Below, in pieces: positions 35,717-46,649 of a DNA stretch of 64,000 bases. The stretch's first letter is position 1. Each line of letters starts with the position of its first letter. The position numbers and the translations under genes were made by a program. Origin of the DNA: Shewanella glacialimarina (GTDB taxonomy: Bacteria; Pseudomonadota; Gammaproteobacteria; Enterobacterales; Shewanellaceae); contig NZ_CP041216.1 of assembly GCF_020511155.1 (NCBI RefSeq), positions 744,001 to 808,000 on the forward strand, given 5' to 3'. Below the pieces are notes generated by a model that was given only the letters and a program-made list of their open reading frames with translations, had not been told where the DNA came from and did not search any database.

Positions 35717-38034
35717 TTAATAAATATATCTTTCGATTATACGTAGTTGATCTTCACTTAAGTCATTTAGATTATCAATAAAAATAATACCCTGCTCATC
35801 AATGTGCTGAATATATAAGCTTATCCATTCAGTGTCTTCTGGATCAAATCCATATTTTAATAGCCAAATTTCAATTTCATTGTTTGTTCCATATCTTATA
35901 AAGTTCTTTAAAATTTTGGCTCTAAAATCTTCGGTTTCTTGATAATAAATGGTTAGGGCAGCACACAAAGGATCTGATAAAGATAAACTGATAACTTTAT
36001 CTAAATAATCATACGTATCATATACTAATAGGTCATAATCAAATGTATTAACTGATGCGCCTCTTCCAAATAAGCTAATTGCTCTAGCGCCTTTATTTGG
36101 AAGGCTTTCAGCTCTTGCAGAGTATTCAATTTTTATATCATCAAGCGCTTCATTATATTCATTTTGCGAAACGACTTTTTCTTTTAATTTCTTAAGTAAG
36201 GCGCGCCTTTCATCTCTTCTAGTTAAGTATGAATGCCTTAAAGATAGTGTCTCGCTAAAAGCTTTCCCTTGAATTCTCCAAAGTAATAAAGGAATAGATG
36301 CACTTAAAATCGTTTGCTCTTGTTTTGTTAAAGAGTCTCTCTTTAAATGAGTGATGTATATTTTCTTTAATTTATCTTTTAATTTCCTTCTATCTGATGA
36401 CTTTATTTCATAATATTGGTGACCACCTATTGCTTTATCACCATGAATCAATTTGTCTAAAACAAATCGAATGTCTGACTTAATATTTGAGTTCTTTAGG
36501 CGCTCTACTTGTGATTCTGTTAAATGAAGATCATCGTTAAATGTATTAGTCTTAATCGCGGTTATCAAGTCAGAGTAATCTTCAGGTATATCTTTTGAAT
36601 CATCATCGAGCTTTGAAGTAGGCTCTAGTTCAATAGTTGATACAATTCGAATTTTAAAAGTATTTACATTTTCTTTATTTATTATCGTATAGCCGAAATC
36701 GAATTGATTAGGCGTTTGCGTTGTTCGTCCTGCCCTCCCAATCAAATTTTTTAAGGTTAACTTATTCATATTATGAAAGTTGTCAATCCAAACGCAATCA
36801 AATGGCATATTGATACCTTGATTTAGGGTAGCAGTTGCAAAACAAATCCTCGCATAACCATCTCTTACAAATTGTTCTATCAATAACCTTGCCTTTAAAG
36901 GCATTGAACCGTGATGAACGACTATACCTCTCTCCATTAAAGACAAAAAAGATGACTGTTTACCAAACTGTCTTTCAGAGGCTCCAATATATTGTGTCAA
37001 TTCTTCTACTATTTTTATCGCAGATGGTTGTTTCAAAATAGGGCACAATGAAATATATTTACCAAAACCTTCAATATGTCCACCATTTAAAATTTTGCTT
37101 TTTGAAATGTAGATTAAAACTGCTCCATCATTTTAAGGGTACTTTCTACAATATCCATTTCACATTTCACATGGGCTGATTTATTAAATGGCGAGAAATA
37201 TTCGAAAACACCGTTTTCATCTCTTGATAAGTAGACTTTACCAACGTTATTTTGTTTAAAACTATTTGAACTGGAGTTTTTGAAAAATCTATGTTTAGTT
37301 AACTGGGCCTCGGGATTAGATACAAATGGGTGAGCAAATACCTTCTTGGCATTTGGGAATGATTTTTCAGTTCTCCTAACAAATGCATCAAATGATATGC
37401 CTCTTATGGGTTCTTCTGATAATTGTGCCTCATCAAATAGGAAAAGCCCTATTTCAAATTCATCAGAATATTTAAAAAGTTCAACACCTCTCTCTGGTGT
37501 AATAATAAATACCCGTCGTGCAGTATGGTGTTGATTAATATTTTCAATGAATTGTAGAACCAATACCTCTTTGCCAACAAGTTCTACTACTAATGAATAA
37601 AATTCAGCAATCAATGCTCTTGAAGGTACAATGATAACAATGTCATGTAGTTCTTCTTTTATTAAATCTCTAAAAAGATGAGACTTACCAGTACTTGTTG
37701 GTGCTGAAAATGAATAGAATTTTTTTGTTGAAATAGATTTGTATGCACTGGCCTGCATAGGAGTAAAAGGCTTACCAAATTGATCTTCTATAGTATTTCC
37801 TAAATTTTTATACACTGATTCTATAAAGGATTTAGGTTTAGTGATTTTATAAAATAGTCCCATAACGCTAAGGATTTTAGCCTCATACTCGCTAAAAATA
37901 TCAGGATAATGAATTTTTATTAAACTTAATTTTTCTAACGTAGCCATATTTATAGGCCCTGACTCATGAAACTCTCTAATTGCACTTTCAAGAACTTCTC
38001 GAATTCCTATTCCTTGGATTATATTTTTAAGCAC
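35717..38034 (-). pseudogene. hamB: HamB-like superfamily 2 helicase, interrupted by a frameshift
   Basis: Two adjacent reading frames make one helicase. The upstream part (38034 to 37114) has Walker A APTSTGKSH at about residues 111-119 and the DEAQ box at about 201. The downstream part (from about 37134 to 35717) has VHHGSMPLKARL, ATATLNQGIN and the arginine-finger motif LIGRAGRTTQ. In the third frame the sequence continues without a stop across the junction as NDGAVLIYISKSKILNGGH, so the break is a single-base loss in an A-run (T4 on the plus strand, 37131-37134). Repaired, the protein would be about 770 aa, a fitting length for a Hachiman HamB. An assembly error is possible. Confidence 0.75.
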
Positions 38035-38731
38035 TAACTTTTACTCCAATTAAATATACTGCTTCATAGGTCAGTAATGTCTTCATATGAACGGAAGTCA
38101 GAGCATTATCCATTATTACAGCAACATCTTCGGTAGTGATAGAAAATGCAGCACTATATGCTTTTTTCCCTGCTGCGGCATTTTGTATTGCAGCCTCAGT
38201 AACAAATCTCCTAATATCTGGGAGTTCCTGAATATCTTTTTTATCATGAATAAACTCATTTATTTGTTTAAGTGCGCGGCCATGAGCATTTTTTACACCA
38301 CTGTATTTTGCTTCACCAAAGGCAACTAAAGCTTCTGGTGATTCTGTATGAAAATCAAAACCTGGATTTCCCGATATTTTTTCCTTAATAAGTTCTGCTA
38401 GAGGTAGGCGGATATGAGACAAATGTTTTTTGAGGGCTGTTTGTGCAACATCAGAAACCATATATTCACCAAAGTCTTCTGATATATCGGTTTCAACGTT
38501 GTTAAGTATTTCATTAGTTACTTTATCAACTGTCCGTTTGGATCGAGCTTCATAACCCATACGATCAATTACATCCAATGGTTGCAACCAACTAGTATCC
38601 AATGCCACGGTTAGCATTTCCTTAACTCGCAATTCTAGGTCAGTAATGTCAATGGCAATTGAAAATATTTTTCCTGTTGCAGCATGTGCATAATCAGACA
38701 TGTTTGTTTCAGTATAAGAGATAAGATTCAT
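38027..38731 (-). CDS. hamA: HamA-like (DUF1837-type) putative nuclease, Hachiman defence
   Basis: 234 residues from ATG 38731, which has AAAGG seven bases upstream. Near residues 126-142 the segment GFDFHTES then LVAFGEAKYSG has the D-(n)-ExK arrangement of PD-(D/E)xK nucleases, as in HamA. The gene overlaps hamB by 8 bases. In Hachiman HamA is the DNA-degrading effector and HamB the helicase sensor, so gene order and overlap support the call. Sequence similarity is by motif and context, not a database match. The region is AT-rich. If hamB is truly broken the nuclease would be uncoupled from its helicase. Confidence 0.68.
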   Translation of the reverse strand: MNLISYTETNMSDYAHAATGKIFSIAIDITDLELRVKEMLTVALDTSWLQPLDVIDRMGYEARSKRTVDKVTNEILNNVETDISEDFGEYMVSDVAQTALKKHLSHIRLPLAELIKEKISGNPGFDFHTESPEALVAFGEAKYSGVKNAHGRALKQINEFIHDKKDIQELPDIRRFVTEAAIQNAAAGKKAYSAAFSITTEDVAVIMDNALTSVHMKTLLTYEAVYLIGVKVSA

Positions 38732-38810
38732 AACCATACCTTTATAATATGCTTACAATTACCAATTAAATTACTTATGTAATTTGGATAAATATTTTTT
38801 TGATAATAAA

Positions 38811-39725
38811 TCATTTCACCACCTCACTCTTACTCAAACACCGCTGTGCCACTTGATACACAATAGCGTCGACCTGCTGTTGGCTGAGTGATTGAGTCCT
38901 GACAGAGGGTAAGGTTTTCACCAGCTGTTTGTGGCTGATGATCGGAAACGGTGGCCGTGTTTGACTGGTTACATACCAGCCTGGGAAGACGAGTACTGGG
39001 CTGGAAAAGATTTGTTCTCCAGTAGCTTTAGTGAGCCATTGGCTGACCCATTTAGCCTGTCGAGTGGCTTGTTCTAGTGGTTTAGTTTCTGTCCACGATG
39101 GGAAGTGTAAGCGACCATCTTTATAGAAAAGCTCGTAACCCTTACTGCCATTCTGATTGGGTTGAGTATGGTCTTTATGTCGCTTGTGGCGGCCTTTGGT
39201 TTCGATGGCAAATACGCCATTTTTACCTATGGCTAAGTGATCGATGTTAAAGCCGTCGGCTTGTATGTCGTGAAAGATTTGATAACCCAAAGCTTGTAAG
39301 CCAATTAACTCATTAGCTGTGGCGATTTCTGCGGTATGGCCTAAACGTAGCTTGGTGAGTTTTGAGAAGTTCTTCCATGTTTTATAACCGCAATAAGTTA
39401 ATCCGATAATTGCAATAAAAGCGAAAGTATACGGGAAGGTGTTTTGGTTAATGTGTGTTTGAATGCTTTCATATGCCAGTGGAAAACAGATCACCATTAC
39501 TGCCATGGTCATGCATGAGATTAAATCCATCTGTAAGTCCTGTATTTGATTCTGTAAACCAAATGCAGGAATGCGTAACAGCTGTTCACGATCAACTGGT
39601 AGCTTTACTGTGTAATCTCGATATTTCAGCAATAAGTGCATCATTAGAGCCATCAGATATATACCTGAAAGCAATATGATGATTGAAAATACGCTGTTAA
39701 CTGCGCTGGTTGAAAAAGCTGTCAT
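38811..39725 (-). CDS. Membrane-anchored NERD-domain protein
   Basis: 304 residues. Two to three N-terminal hydrophobic helices (about residues 8-32, 70-88 and 94-110) are followed by a NERD (nuclease-related) domain from about 130: NIDHLAIGKNGVFAIETKGR holds the D and ExK of a restriction-like fold, then the conserved QATRQAKWVSQWL and VLVFPGW. The C-terminus LSQQQVDAIVYQVAQRC is a usual ending for this family. AAGGAAG precedes the ATG. The position next to a Hachiman pair suggests DNA defence or maintenance but this is inference. Confidence 0.85.
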   Translation of the reverse strand: MTAFSTSAVNSVFSIIILLSGIYLMALMMHLLLKYRDYTVKLPVDREQLLRIPAFGLQNQIQDLQMDLISCMTMAVMVICFPLAYESIQTHINQNTFPYTFAFIAIIGLTYCGYKTWKNFSKLTKLRLGHTAEIATANELIGLQALGYQIFHDIQADGFNIDHLAIGKNGVFAIETKGRHKRHKDHTQPNQNGSKGYELFYKDGRLHFPSWTETKPLEQATRQAKWVSQWLTKATGEQIFSSPVLVFPGWYVTSQTRPPFPIISHKQLVKTLPSVRTQSLSQQQVDAIVYQVAQRCLSKSEVVK

Positions 39726-40135
39726 TATCTTCCTTGAACGAGATGTAAACTAAACGATTAAGATATTCAGTTTGAAATGCATCAAAAAGATCAAAGGGGA
39801 GGGCGTTAAGCGGTGTGCTGTGGCTTTGTGTAAACAATAGCGCGGTGGCTATAGTTTCATCCCTGATTTTGATTGCTTCACTTTTGTCGCTTTTACTGCA
39901 TTAGAGCCTGCATTCCTTGTGTATTCAGACAGTAACCGATTTTGTTTACTGCTATCAATCAATATTTACTGTTTATGTGATAATAAGTGCAAAAATGTCA
40001 TTGTAGAATAATGACTTGTATTAATTTGTATCCTAATTGATGGTAGTAAATGAATGGCTGAATGTGTTGTGTTAATCGGTTAGCTTTATCTGCTGGGGAA
40101 AGTTGGCGTGTGTTGTGGCAGAATAAAACCCGTTA

Positions 40136-40199
40136 GTGCCTGTTATTTTACTGCCTGTTTTTTTAGTGCCTGTCTTTTAAATGCCTGCTTACTTAATGC
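40136..40199. repeat. Degenerate 15-17-base repeats before the AraC-type gene
   Basis: Five approximate copies of AGTGCCTGTNTTTTA. In one frame they read as ACYFT, ACFFS, ACLLN, ACLLN. They lie just upstream of the start codon chosen for the regulator. The wider gap 39726-40218 otherwise shows one copy of AAAGATCAAAGGGGA (39787). Confidence 0.6.
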
Positions 40200-40218
40200 T
40201 CGGGAACTCGTGGAGCCT

Positions 40219-41154
40219 ATGAATAAAGAATACCAAATACGAATAGATCGGGTGCTTCAGTATATTGAGGCTAATTTGACCGACAGCATTTCGCTAACTG
40301 AAGTGGCGAAAGTGAGCTATTTTTCCCCTTATCATTTTCATCGTATTTTTTCTGCCATTATGGGCGAGACTGTAAATGATTACATTGGTCGGCGTAAGCT
40401 TGAAAGAGCTGCCAATATGTTGATTTTTAATACGGAATTGTCAATCACTCAGGTGGCGTTAGACTGTGGCTTTTCATCCAGTGCTAATTTTTCTAAGGCG
40501 GTAAAACTCTACTTTGGTTTTAGTCCGTCTGAAATTAGAAACCCAGACAAAGTAAAAGATAGCAAGATTGGAAAAATATACCGCAAGTATGGAAAAGTGT
40601 TTTGTCCCGCAGATTTGTATCCTAGTCGCATTACCAATGAGGTGATGAATAACGCCAATGTGAAGGATATAAATATGAAAGTGGAAGTAAAAGACTTTGT
40701 TAGCCAACGGATGTGTATGTTGAGTTCGGCGCGAGGTTATCAACCTGAGTCGATTTTTGCCACTTGGGACAAGCTTATAGAGTGGGCTGCTAACAATGGC
40801 ATTAAACACGATGAGCAACAACGTTTTGCGTTTGCCTATGACAACCCAACGGTGACGCCAGTAGATAAGTGCCGTTACGATGCTGCGATAGTGATAGGTG
40901 ATAACTTAGACGTTAATTCACCGTTTACGACAACTGAAATCCCCGAAGGCAAGTATGCGGTGGTGTATTTTAAAGGCGCACCTGAAGAGGCTATTCAAGC
41001 TCAGCTGAGTTTGTATTCTGATTGGTTGCCAAATAGCGGCTTTGAGCCTGATAATTTTCCGATGTTAGAGCATTATCTGAATGACGCCAGAGTGGATGGT
41101 TATGTTGAGATGGAAATTAGAGTTAAAGTTAAGGCTATGTTGTTTAAGCAGTAG
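40219..41154 (+). CDS. AraC-family regulator with GyrI-like effector domain
   Basis: 311 residues from ATG 40219 (MNKEYQIRIDRVLQYIEANL), with TGGAG upstream; the in-frame extension to 40108 reads only through a repeat and is rejected. Residues 1-105 are the double HTH of AraC/XylS: SLTEVAKVSYFSPYHFHRIF, VALDCGFSSSANFSKAV. The C-terminal half (about 150-310) is a GyrI-like small-molecule-binding domain: AIVIGDNLDV and EIPEGKYAVVYFKG. Resembles Rob/MarA-type regulators of drug response. Autonomous gene, target unknown. Confidence 0.85.
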   Translation: MNKEYQIRIDRVLQYIEANLTDSISLTEVAKVSYFSPYHFHRIFSAIMGETVNDYIGRRKLERAANMLIFNTELSITQVALDCGFSSSANFSKAVKLYFGFSPSEIRNPDKVKDSKIGKIYRKYGKVFCPADLYPSRITNEVMNNANVKDINMKVEVKDFVSQRMCMLSSARGYQPESIFATWDKLIEWAANNGIKHDEQQRFAFAYDNPTVTPVDKCRYDAAIVIGDNLDVNSPFTTTEIPEGKYAVVYFKGAPEEAIQAQLSLYSDWLPNSGFEPDNFPMLEHYLNDARVDGYVEMEIRVKVKAMLFKQ

Positions 41155-41486
41155 TGGCAAAGTGGCGCTAAGGCTAACGTTGTCAAACACAATAGTATGG
41201 ACATAGATGATTATTGCTGTTTGTATATTTGAAATACTGCTGCAAAGATCAAAGGGGAAAGGGCAAAGGGCAAAGATCAAAGGGGAAACGTGTTACCGCT
41301 ACGATTTTACCTGAGCGTGACACATAAAAAGGCCTGCTTATTTAAGCAGGCCTTTTGGGTTTAGCTTTGGCTGTCGGCGACGTCCACTTCAAAAACTTCG
41401 CTTAAGCTAGTCACTATTGTTTTAATGCACTTTCTATAAAAGCTATTTACAAGATCAGTCTACAAAATCAGTTTATAAAAGCGGTG
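41155..41486. other. Gap between the AraC-type gene and aceA
   Basis: Contains a 19-base direct repeat GCAAAGATCAAAGGGGAAA at 41242-41260 and 41270-41288, and the terminator at 41327-41356. A related AAAGATCAAAGGGGA lies at 39787, on the other side of the regulator gene. Nothing else is seen. Confidence 0.7.
41327..41356. terminator. Bidirectional terminator between the AraC-type gene and aceA
   Basis: Near-perfect palindrome, AAAAGGCCTGCTTA with TAAGCAGGCCTTTT around two bases, serving both convergent genes. Confidence 0.88.
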
Positions 41487-43067
41487 TTAGAACTGGTTCA
41501 TTGTGTTGTCTTTACCTGACGCTTTAAGCGCTTGGTCACCAGAGAAGTACTCTTTATGTGCATCACCGATATCTGAACCAGCCATGTTTTGATGTTTAAC
41601 ACAGGCGATACCTTGACGGATTTCCTTACGTTGAACATTGGCAACATAACCCAACATGCCTTGGTCACCGAAGTATTCTTTAGCCAAGTTGTCGGTAGAC
41701 AGTGCTGCTGTATGGTAAGTCGGTAGTGTAATAAGGTGGTGGAAAATACCTGCTTCACGGGCCGAGTCAGATTGGAAAGTACGAATTTTTTCATCAGCTT
41801 GGATAGCAAGCTCAGTGGTATCGTAATCGACACTCATTAATTGTGCGCGGTCGTAAGCTGATACGTCTTGTCCTGCTTTTTGCATCGCATCAAATACTTG
41901 CTGACGGAAGTTTAGCGTCCAGTTAAACGATGGCGAGTTGTTATACACAAGCTTAGCATTAGGAATAACTTTACGGATTTCGTTAACCATGCCACCGATT
42001 TGAGATACATGCGGCTTTTCAGTTTCAATCCACAATAAATCAGCGCCATTTTGCAGTGAAGTAATACAATCAAGTACACAACGTTCTTCACCCGTACCAG
42101 CACGGAACTTAAATAAGCCATTTGGTAGACGAGCCGGTTTCACCAGTTTGCCACCTTGCTGGAATACCACATCACCATTTTCAAGTTTTGCAGCATCAAC
42201 CGCTTCAACTTCAAGGAAGCTATTGTATAAATCGCCTAAATCGCCAGCTTCTTTAGTGACAGCAATTTTTTGAGTTAAACCAGCACCTAATGAATCGGTA
42301 CGCGCAACAATCACGCCGTCATCGATACCAAGCTCTAAAAATGCATAACGAACCGCATTAATTTTTGCTAAAAATTCAACATGTGGCACGGTGACTTTAC
42401 CGTCTTGGTGGCCACACTGTTTTACGTCAGACACTTGGTTTTCTAATTGAATACAACAAGCACCCGCTTCAATCATCTGCTTTGCCATCAAGTAAGTGGC
42501 TTCTTCGTTACCAAAACCTGCATCAATGTCGGCAATAATAGGTACAACATGGGTTTCGAAGTTTTCAATTTTGTGTTGAATTGCGGCTTTATCTGACTCT
42601 TTGGCATTATCTAATTCGCGGAAAAGGCCACCTAGTTCACGCGCATCAGCTTGACGTAGGAAGGTGTATAGCTCTTTAATCAAGGCAGCAACAGAAGTCT
42701 TTTCATGCATAGATTGGTCAGGTAATGGACCAAACTCACTACGCAGTGCAGCTACCATCCAACCAGAAAGATATAAGTAACGGCGCTTGGTGGTTAAAAG
42801 ATGCTTTTTAATCGAGATAATTTTCTGTTGGGCGATAAAACCATGCCAGCAACCTAAAGACTGAGTGTACTGCGATGAGTCCTTGTCGTAGTTGTCCATG
42901 TCTTCACGCATGATCTTAGCAGTGTACTTTGCGATGTCTAACCCAGTCTTAAAGCGATTTTGTAGACGCATACGAGCGACTGACTCTGGGTTGATGGCAT
43001 TCCATGCACTACCTTCTGAATTAATCAAGGTAGCAGCTTCATCGATATTACTGTTGTAGTGAGTCAT
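41487..43067 (-). CDS. aceA: Isocitrate lyase
   Basis: 526 residues, the long Pseudomonas-type isocitrate lyase rather than the 430-aa E. coli type. The catalytic cysteine is C218 in VKQCGHQDGKV; PIIADIDAGFGNEEATYLM and RYLYLSGWMVAALR are further family features. Splits isocitrate to glyoxylate and succinate for growth on acetate or fatty acids. AAAGGA precedes the ATG. Divergent from a LysR regulator, with malate synthase G beyond it, so the three genes form the glyoxylate shunt block. Confidence 0.95.
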   Translation of the reverse strand: MTHYNSNIDEAATLINSEGSAWNAINPESVARMRLQNRFKTGLDIAKYTAKIMREDMDNYDKDSSQYTQSLGCWHGFIAQQKIISIKKHLLTTKRRYLYLSGWMVAALRSEFGPLPDQSMHEKTSVAALIKELYTFLRQADARELGGLFRELDNAKESDKAAIQHKIENFETHVVPIIADIDAGFGNEEATYLMAKQMIEAGACCIQLENQVSDVKQCGHQDGKVTVPHVEFLAKINAVRYAFLELGIDDGVIVARTDSLGAGLTQKIAVTKEAGDLGDLYNSFLEVEAVDAAKLENGDVVFQQGGKLVKPARLPNGLFKFRAGTGEERCVLDCITSLQNGADLLWIETEKPHVSQIGGMVNEIRKVIPNAKLVYNNSPSFNWTLNFRQQVFDAMQKAGQDVSAYDRAQLMSVDYDTTELAIQADEKIRTFQSDSAREAGIFHHLITLPTYHTAALSTDNLAKEYFGDQGMLGYVANVQRKEIRQGIACVKHQNMAGSDIGDAHKEYFSGDQALKASGKDNTMNQF

Positions 43068-43177
43068 GTGTATATTCCTTTAACAAATAGATTAGCGGCA
43101 ATTGATTACGTTGATAATAATAGTTAGATTTGGTTAAATAAGCCTAATTTATACTTACTATTTTCGGTATTCACCAT

Positions 43178-44128
43178 ATGAATGTATCTCGTATCGACTT
43201 GAACCTCCTTGTTTATTTAGATGTTTTACTACGTGAAAGAAATGTGACTAAAGCTGCAGACCAGCTTGGGATCAGTCAGCCTGCAATGAGTAACGGCCTA
43301 AAACGCTTACGAAACTTGTTTGATGATCCGTTACTTATTCGCACCAGTCAGGGCATGACACCCACCGAACGCGCAAATGAATTGCAACCCATCATCAGTG
43401 AGTTGATTATTGGGCTGGAAAAAGCTGTCCAACCGCGTGCCAAATTTGATCCACTAGAAAGTGATAAAGTCTTCCGTGTTATGGCAAGTGATTATGCTGA
43501 AGCGACGTTAATTCCGCCGCTAATTGCCAAGCTTCGTACTCAAGCGCCCAACATTATTTTAGATATCATGACCCCAAGTGATGTCAGTTTCCCTGATGTA
43601 GAACAAGGAAGAGTCGATATGGTGATAAACCGTTTTGACAGTATTCCGCAATCATTTCATCAAAAAGTATTATGGAGTGATGACTTTAGCTGTTTGATTA
43701 GTAAAAATAATCCTGTTTTAAAGAAGTTTTCTTTAGACAGTTATTTAAAGGCTAAGCATGTGTGGGTGAGTAAAACAGGGATGGGCGTTGGGGTAGGGAT
43801 GAACCCAGATGATGTTCAGCGTTTAGGCTGGGTAGATGAAGCATTAACGCGAATAGGGGTGAAACGTCAGATCACCGTTTTTACTCGCCATTATCAAGCC
43901 GCTTGTTTGTTAGCTGAGCAACAAGATTTGATCGCAACCATACCAAGTAAGATGGCGCGTCATCACATCAATAATGATCGGGTGAGTATTGTTCCGCCGC
44001 CTTTTATTATCCAACCCATTGCATTGACTATGGCTTGGAGCCCTTTGCTTCAGCATAATCCAGCCCATCAGTGGATGCGTCAACTTATCACTAAAACCGC
44101 AGAAGAGATAAATAGAGGCGATGTTTAA
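43178..44128 (+). CDS. LysR-type regulator of the glyoxylate shunt region
   Basis: 316 residues. The N-terminal HTH reads DLNLLVYLDVLLRERNVTKA then LGISQPAMSNGLKRLRNLFD, clear LysR family. The remaining 220 residues are the effector-binding domain (KVFRVMASDYAEATLIPPLI). It lies between aceA and glcB and diverges from aceA across 110 bases, the usual layout of a LysR regulator and its target. Control of aceA and/or glcB is inferred. No strong ribosome binding site is seen before the ATG. Confidence 0.88.
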   Translation: MNVSRIDLNLLVYLDVLLRERNVTKAADQLGISQPAMSNGLKRLRNLFDDPLLIRTSQGMTPTERANELQPIISELIIGLEKAVQPRAKFDPLESDKVFRVMASDYAEATLIPPLIAKLRTQAPNIILDIMTPSDVSFPDVEQGRVDMVINRFDSIPQSFHQKVLWSDDFSCLISKNNPVLKKFSLDSYLKAKHVWVSKTGMGVGVGMNPDDVQRLGWVDEALTRIGVKRQITVFTRHYQAACLLAEQQDLIATIPSKMARHHINNDRVSIVPPPFIIQPIALTMAWSPLLQHNPAHQWMRQLITKTAEEINRGDV

Positions 44129-44304
44129 TCTTACCGTTATTGTGATTTTTAGTTACGTATATGTTGTAAATTAACCAAAAAACCCCATTTCGCCATATCT
44201 TTGGTGAATAGTGGTGATAATGAGTATAAATTGGATAAATAAGATAACTTTGATATACAGTAAAGAATTACTGCGTATGAACAGTAAGCTGTTAACAGTC
44301 GCAT

Positions 44305-44371
44305 GATTTGGGCTAATAAGTTTGGGCTAATGATTTAGGGCTAATGATTTAGCGCCATGATTTAAGGCTAA
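44305..44371. repeat. Five tandem 14-base units in the glcB leader
   Basis: Units of about GATTTAGGGCTAAT repeat with a 14-base period: GGGCTAAT at 44310, 44324 and 44338, then diverged copies at 44352 and 44365. They end about 40 bases before the glcB start. Confidence 0.75.
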
Positions 44372-44411
44372 GTTTACGGTCAACGCACAGGAATTAAGGT
44401 AGGGATATAAA

Positions 44412-46601
44412 ATGACAGCACGTATTCAAGTAGGTGGATTACAAATAGCGCAAGCATTGTGGCAACTGGTCGACAGTGACATTTGCCCAGGTACTGGCAT
44501 TGACTCAGCAACATTTTGGGCAAAATTTGAGGACATTATTAACGAGTTTTCGCCCGTTAATGTGAAGCTGTTAGAAAAAAGACAACAACTACAACAGCAA
44601 ATTGACCAATGGCATATTGAAAACCCCACCAAAGATTTTGACCCTGCACAATATAAAGCTTTTCTGTCTGAAATAGGTTACCTGGTGCCTGAGGGTGAGG
44701 CTTTTCAAATTGGCACTGAAAATGTCGACCATGAAATAGCAGCGCAAGCTGGGCCACAGCTTGTAGTGCCAGTCAAAAATGCTCGCTTTGCGCTTAACGC
44801 TGCCAATGCTCGTTGGGGCAGCCTGTATGATGCGCTATATGGTACTGACGCGATATCTGAAGAGGGTGGCGCGGAGCTCACTAAACAATACAACCCGGTA
44901 CGCGGCAGCAAAGTTATCGCTTTTGCTAAACAGCACTTAGATACCGCTTCGCCTTTAGCACAAGGCAGCCATGCCGATGTGACCCGTTATTACCTCGACG
45001 CGGGTGTGTTACGGGTGCAATTAACTGACGGCTCGACTACAACCTTAGCCCAGCCAGAAAAGTGTGTGGGTTACCAAGGTAGTGCTGATGCACCAAGTGC
45101 TATTTTGTTAGTTAACAATGGTTTGCATATCGAAATTCAAATTGACTCAAGCAGTGTTATTGGTGGCAGCGATCGCGCTGGCGTTAAAGACTTGCTGGTT
45201 GAAGCCGCTGTTACCACCATTATGGACTGTGAGGACTCTGTCGCCGCGGTTGATGCTGAAGACAAGGTTGAAATTTATCGCAATTGGTTAGGTTTGATGC
45301 AAGGTAATTTATCTGCTTCGCTGACTAAAAATGGCAAAGAGATCGTTAGAGAGCTCAATGATGATCGCGTCTATACCGCTGCTAATGCCAACCAGAATGC
45401 TGATGTAAAAACAGTCACTTTACCCGGCAGAAGTTTGCTATTTGTGCGTAATGTGGGTCACTTGATGACCATTGATGCTGTGCTGGATAAAAATGGTAAC
45501 CAAGTGCCTGAAGGAATACTTGATGGCATGATCACTGTGCTTGCTGCTATGCACGACCTTAAAGGTAACAATAATGGTCGTAGTAATAGCCGCAAAGGTT
45601 CGGTGAATATTGTAAAACCTAAAATGCATGGCCCAGAAGAAGTGCAATTTACCTGTGACCTGTTTACTAAGATAGAAGATGCGCTCAAGCTTCCGCGCAA
45701 TACTATTAAGGTCGGCATTATGGATGAAGAGCGCAGAACGACACTTAATTTGAAAGAGTGTATTAGGGCTGCGAAAGATCGCGTGGTGTTTATTAATACC
45801 GGCTTTCTAGACCGTACCGGTGATGAGTTGCATACCTCAATGCTAGCGGGCGCGTTTGTGCCTAAATCGGTAATGAAACAGCAAAAGTGGATCAGTGCTT
45901 ACGAAGATTGGAATGTCGATATTGGGCTTGAATGTGGCTTACAAGGTCGCGCTCAAATCGGTAAAGGCATGTGGCCAATGCCAGATGAAATGGCAGCAAT
46001 GCTTGAACAAAAATCGGCTCATCCTAAAGCCGGTGCAAACACCGCATGGGTGCCGTCGCCAAATGGTGCCGTGCTGCATTCTACTCATTATCATCAAATT
46101 AATGTGGCAGACGTTCAGCAACACATTAAGCAACGCCCACGTGCTAGCATTGACAGTTTGTTGACCATTCCTTTACTTGCTGAAGGGGTAACACTGACGC
46201 AGGAGCAAATTGCTTTTGAACTAGAAAATAATGCCCAGGGTATTTTAGGCTATGTTGTACGCTGGATTGATCAAGGGGTGGGTTGCTCAAAAGTGCCAGA
46301 TATTAATAATGTCGGCTTGATGGAAGACAGAGCAACCTTGCGCATTTCATCGCAATATTTAACCAATTGGCTTGAGCATGGCATATGCAGTGAAGAGCAA
46401 GTGATGGCCGCGTTGAAAAAAATGGCTGCTGTGGTGGATACTCAAAATGCAGGTGATCCGCTGTACACTAATATGGCGCCTAACTTTGACGGTATCGCTT
46501 TTAAAGCGGCATGCGATCTGATTTTTAAAGGTAAATCACAGCCTTCTGGTTACACAGAGCCTTTGCTACATGCTTATCGAATCCAAGCTAAAGCAGGTTA
46601 A
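44412..46601 (+). CDS. glcB: Malate synthase G
   Basis: 729 residues, normal for malate synthase G. Recognised by [60 protein letters not shown] (catalytic loop) and [23 protein letters not shown]. Condenses glyoxylate with acetyl-CoA to malate, completing the shunt started by isocitrate lyase. It has a leader of tandem 14-base repeats and ends at a strong terminator. Confidence 0.96.
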   Translation: MTARIQVGGLQIAQALWQLVDSDICPGTGIDSATFWAKFEDIINEFSPVNVKLLEKRQQLQQQIDQWHIENPTKDFDPAQYKAFLSEIGYLVPEGEAFQIGTENVDHEIAAQAGPQLVVPVKNARFALNAANARWGSLYDALYGTDAISEEGGAELTKQYNPVRGSKVIAFAKQHLDTASPLAQGSHADVTRYYLDAGVLRVQLTDGSTTTLAQPEKCVGYQGSADAPSAILLVNNGLHIEIQIDSSSVIGGSDRAGVKDLLVEAAVTTIMDCEDSVAAVDAEDKVEIYRNWLGLMQGNLSASLTKNGKEIVRELNDDRVYTAANANQNADVKTVTLPGRSLLFVRNVGHLMTIDAVLDKNGNQVPEGILDGMITVLAAMHDLKGNNNGRSNSRKGSVNIVKPKMHGPEEVQFTCDLFTKIEDALKLPRNTIKVGIMDEERRTTLNLKECIRAAKDRVVFINTGFLDRTGDELHTSMLAGAFVPKSVMKQQKWISAYEDWNVDIGLECGLQGRAQIGKGMWPMPDEMAAMLEQKSAHPKAGANTAWVPSPNGAVLHSTHYHQINVADVQQHIKQRPRASIDSLLTIPLLAEGVTLTQEQIAFELENNAQGILGYVVRWIDQGVGCSKVPDINNVGLMEDRATLRISSQYLTNWLEHGICSEEQVMAALKKMAAVVDTQNAGDPLYTNMAPNFDGIAFKAACDLIFKGKSQPSGYTEPLLHAYRIQAKAG

Positions 46602-46649
46602 TCTTTACTGTTAATACTGGCTCTGAGTTGATGTAGTCACGCAATAAAT

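Noticed and set aside
37114-37140. Programmed frameshift in hamB
   Set aside because: The shift needs re-reading one A in CTTAAAATG. The sequence lacks a proper slippery heptamer and the A-run is only four long, so mutation or sequencing error is more likely.
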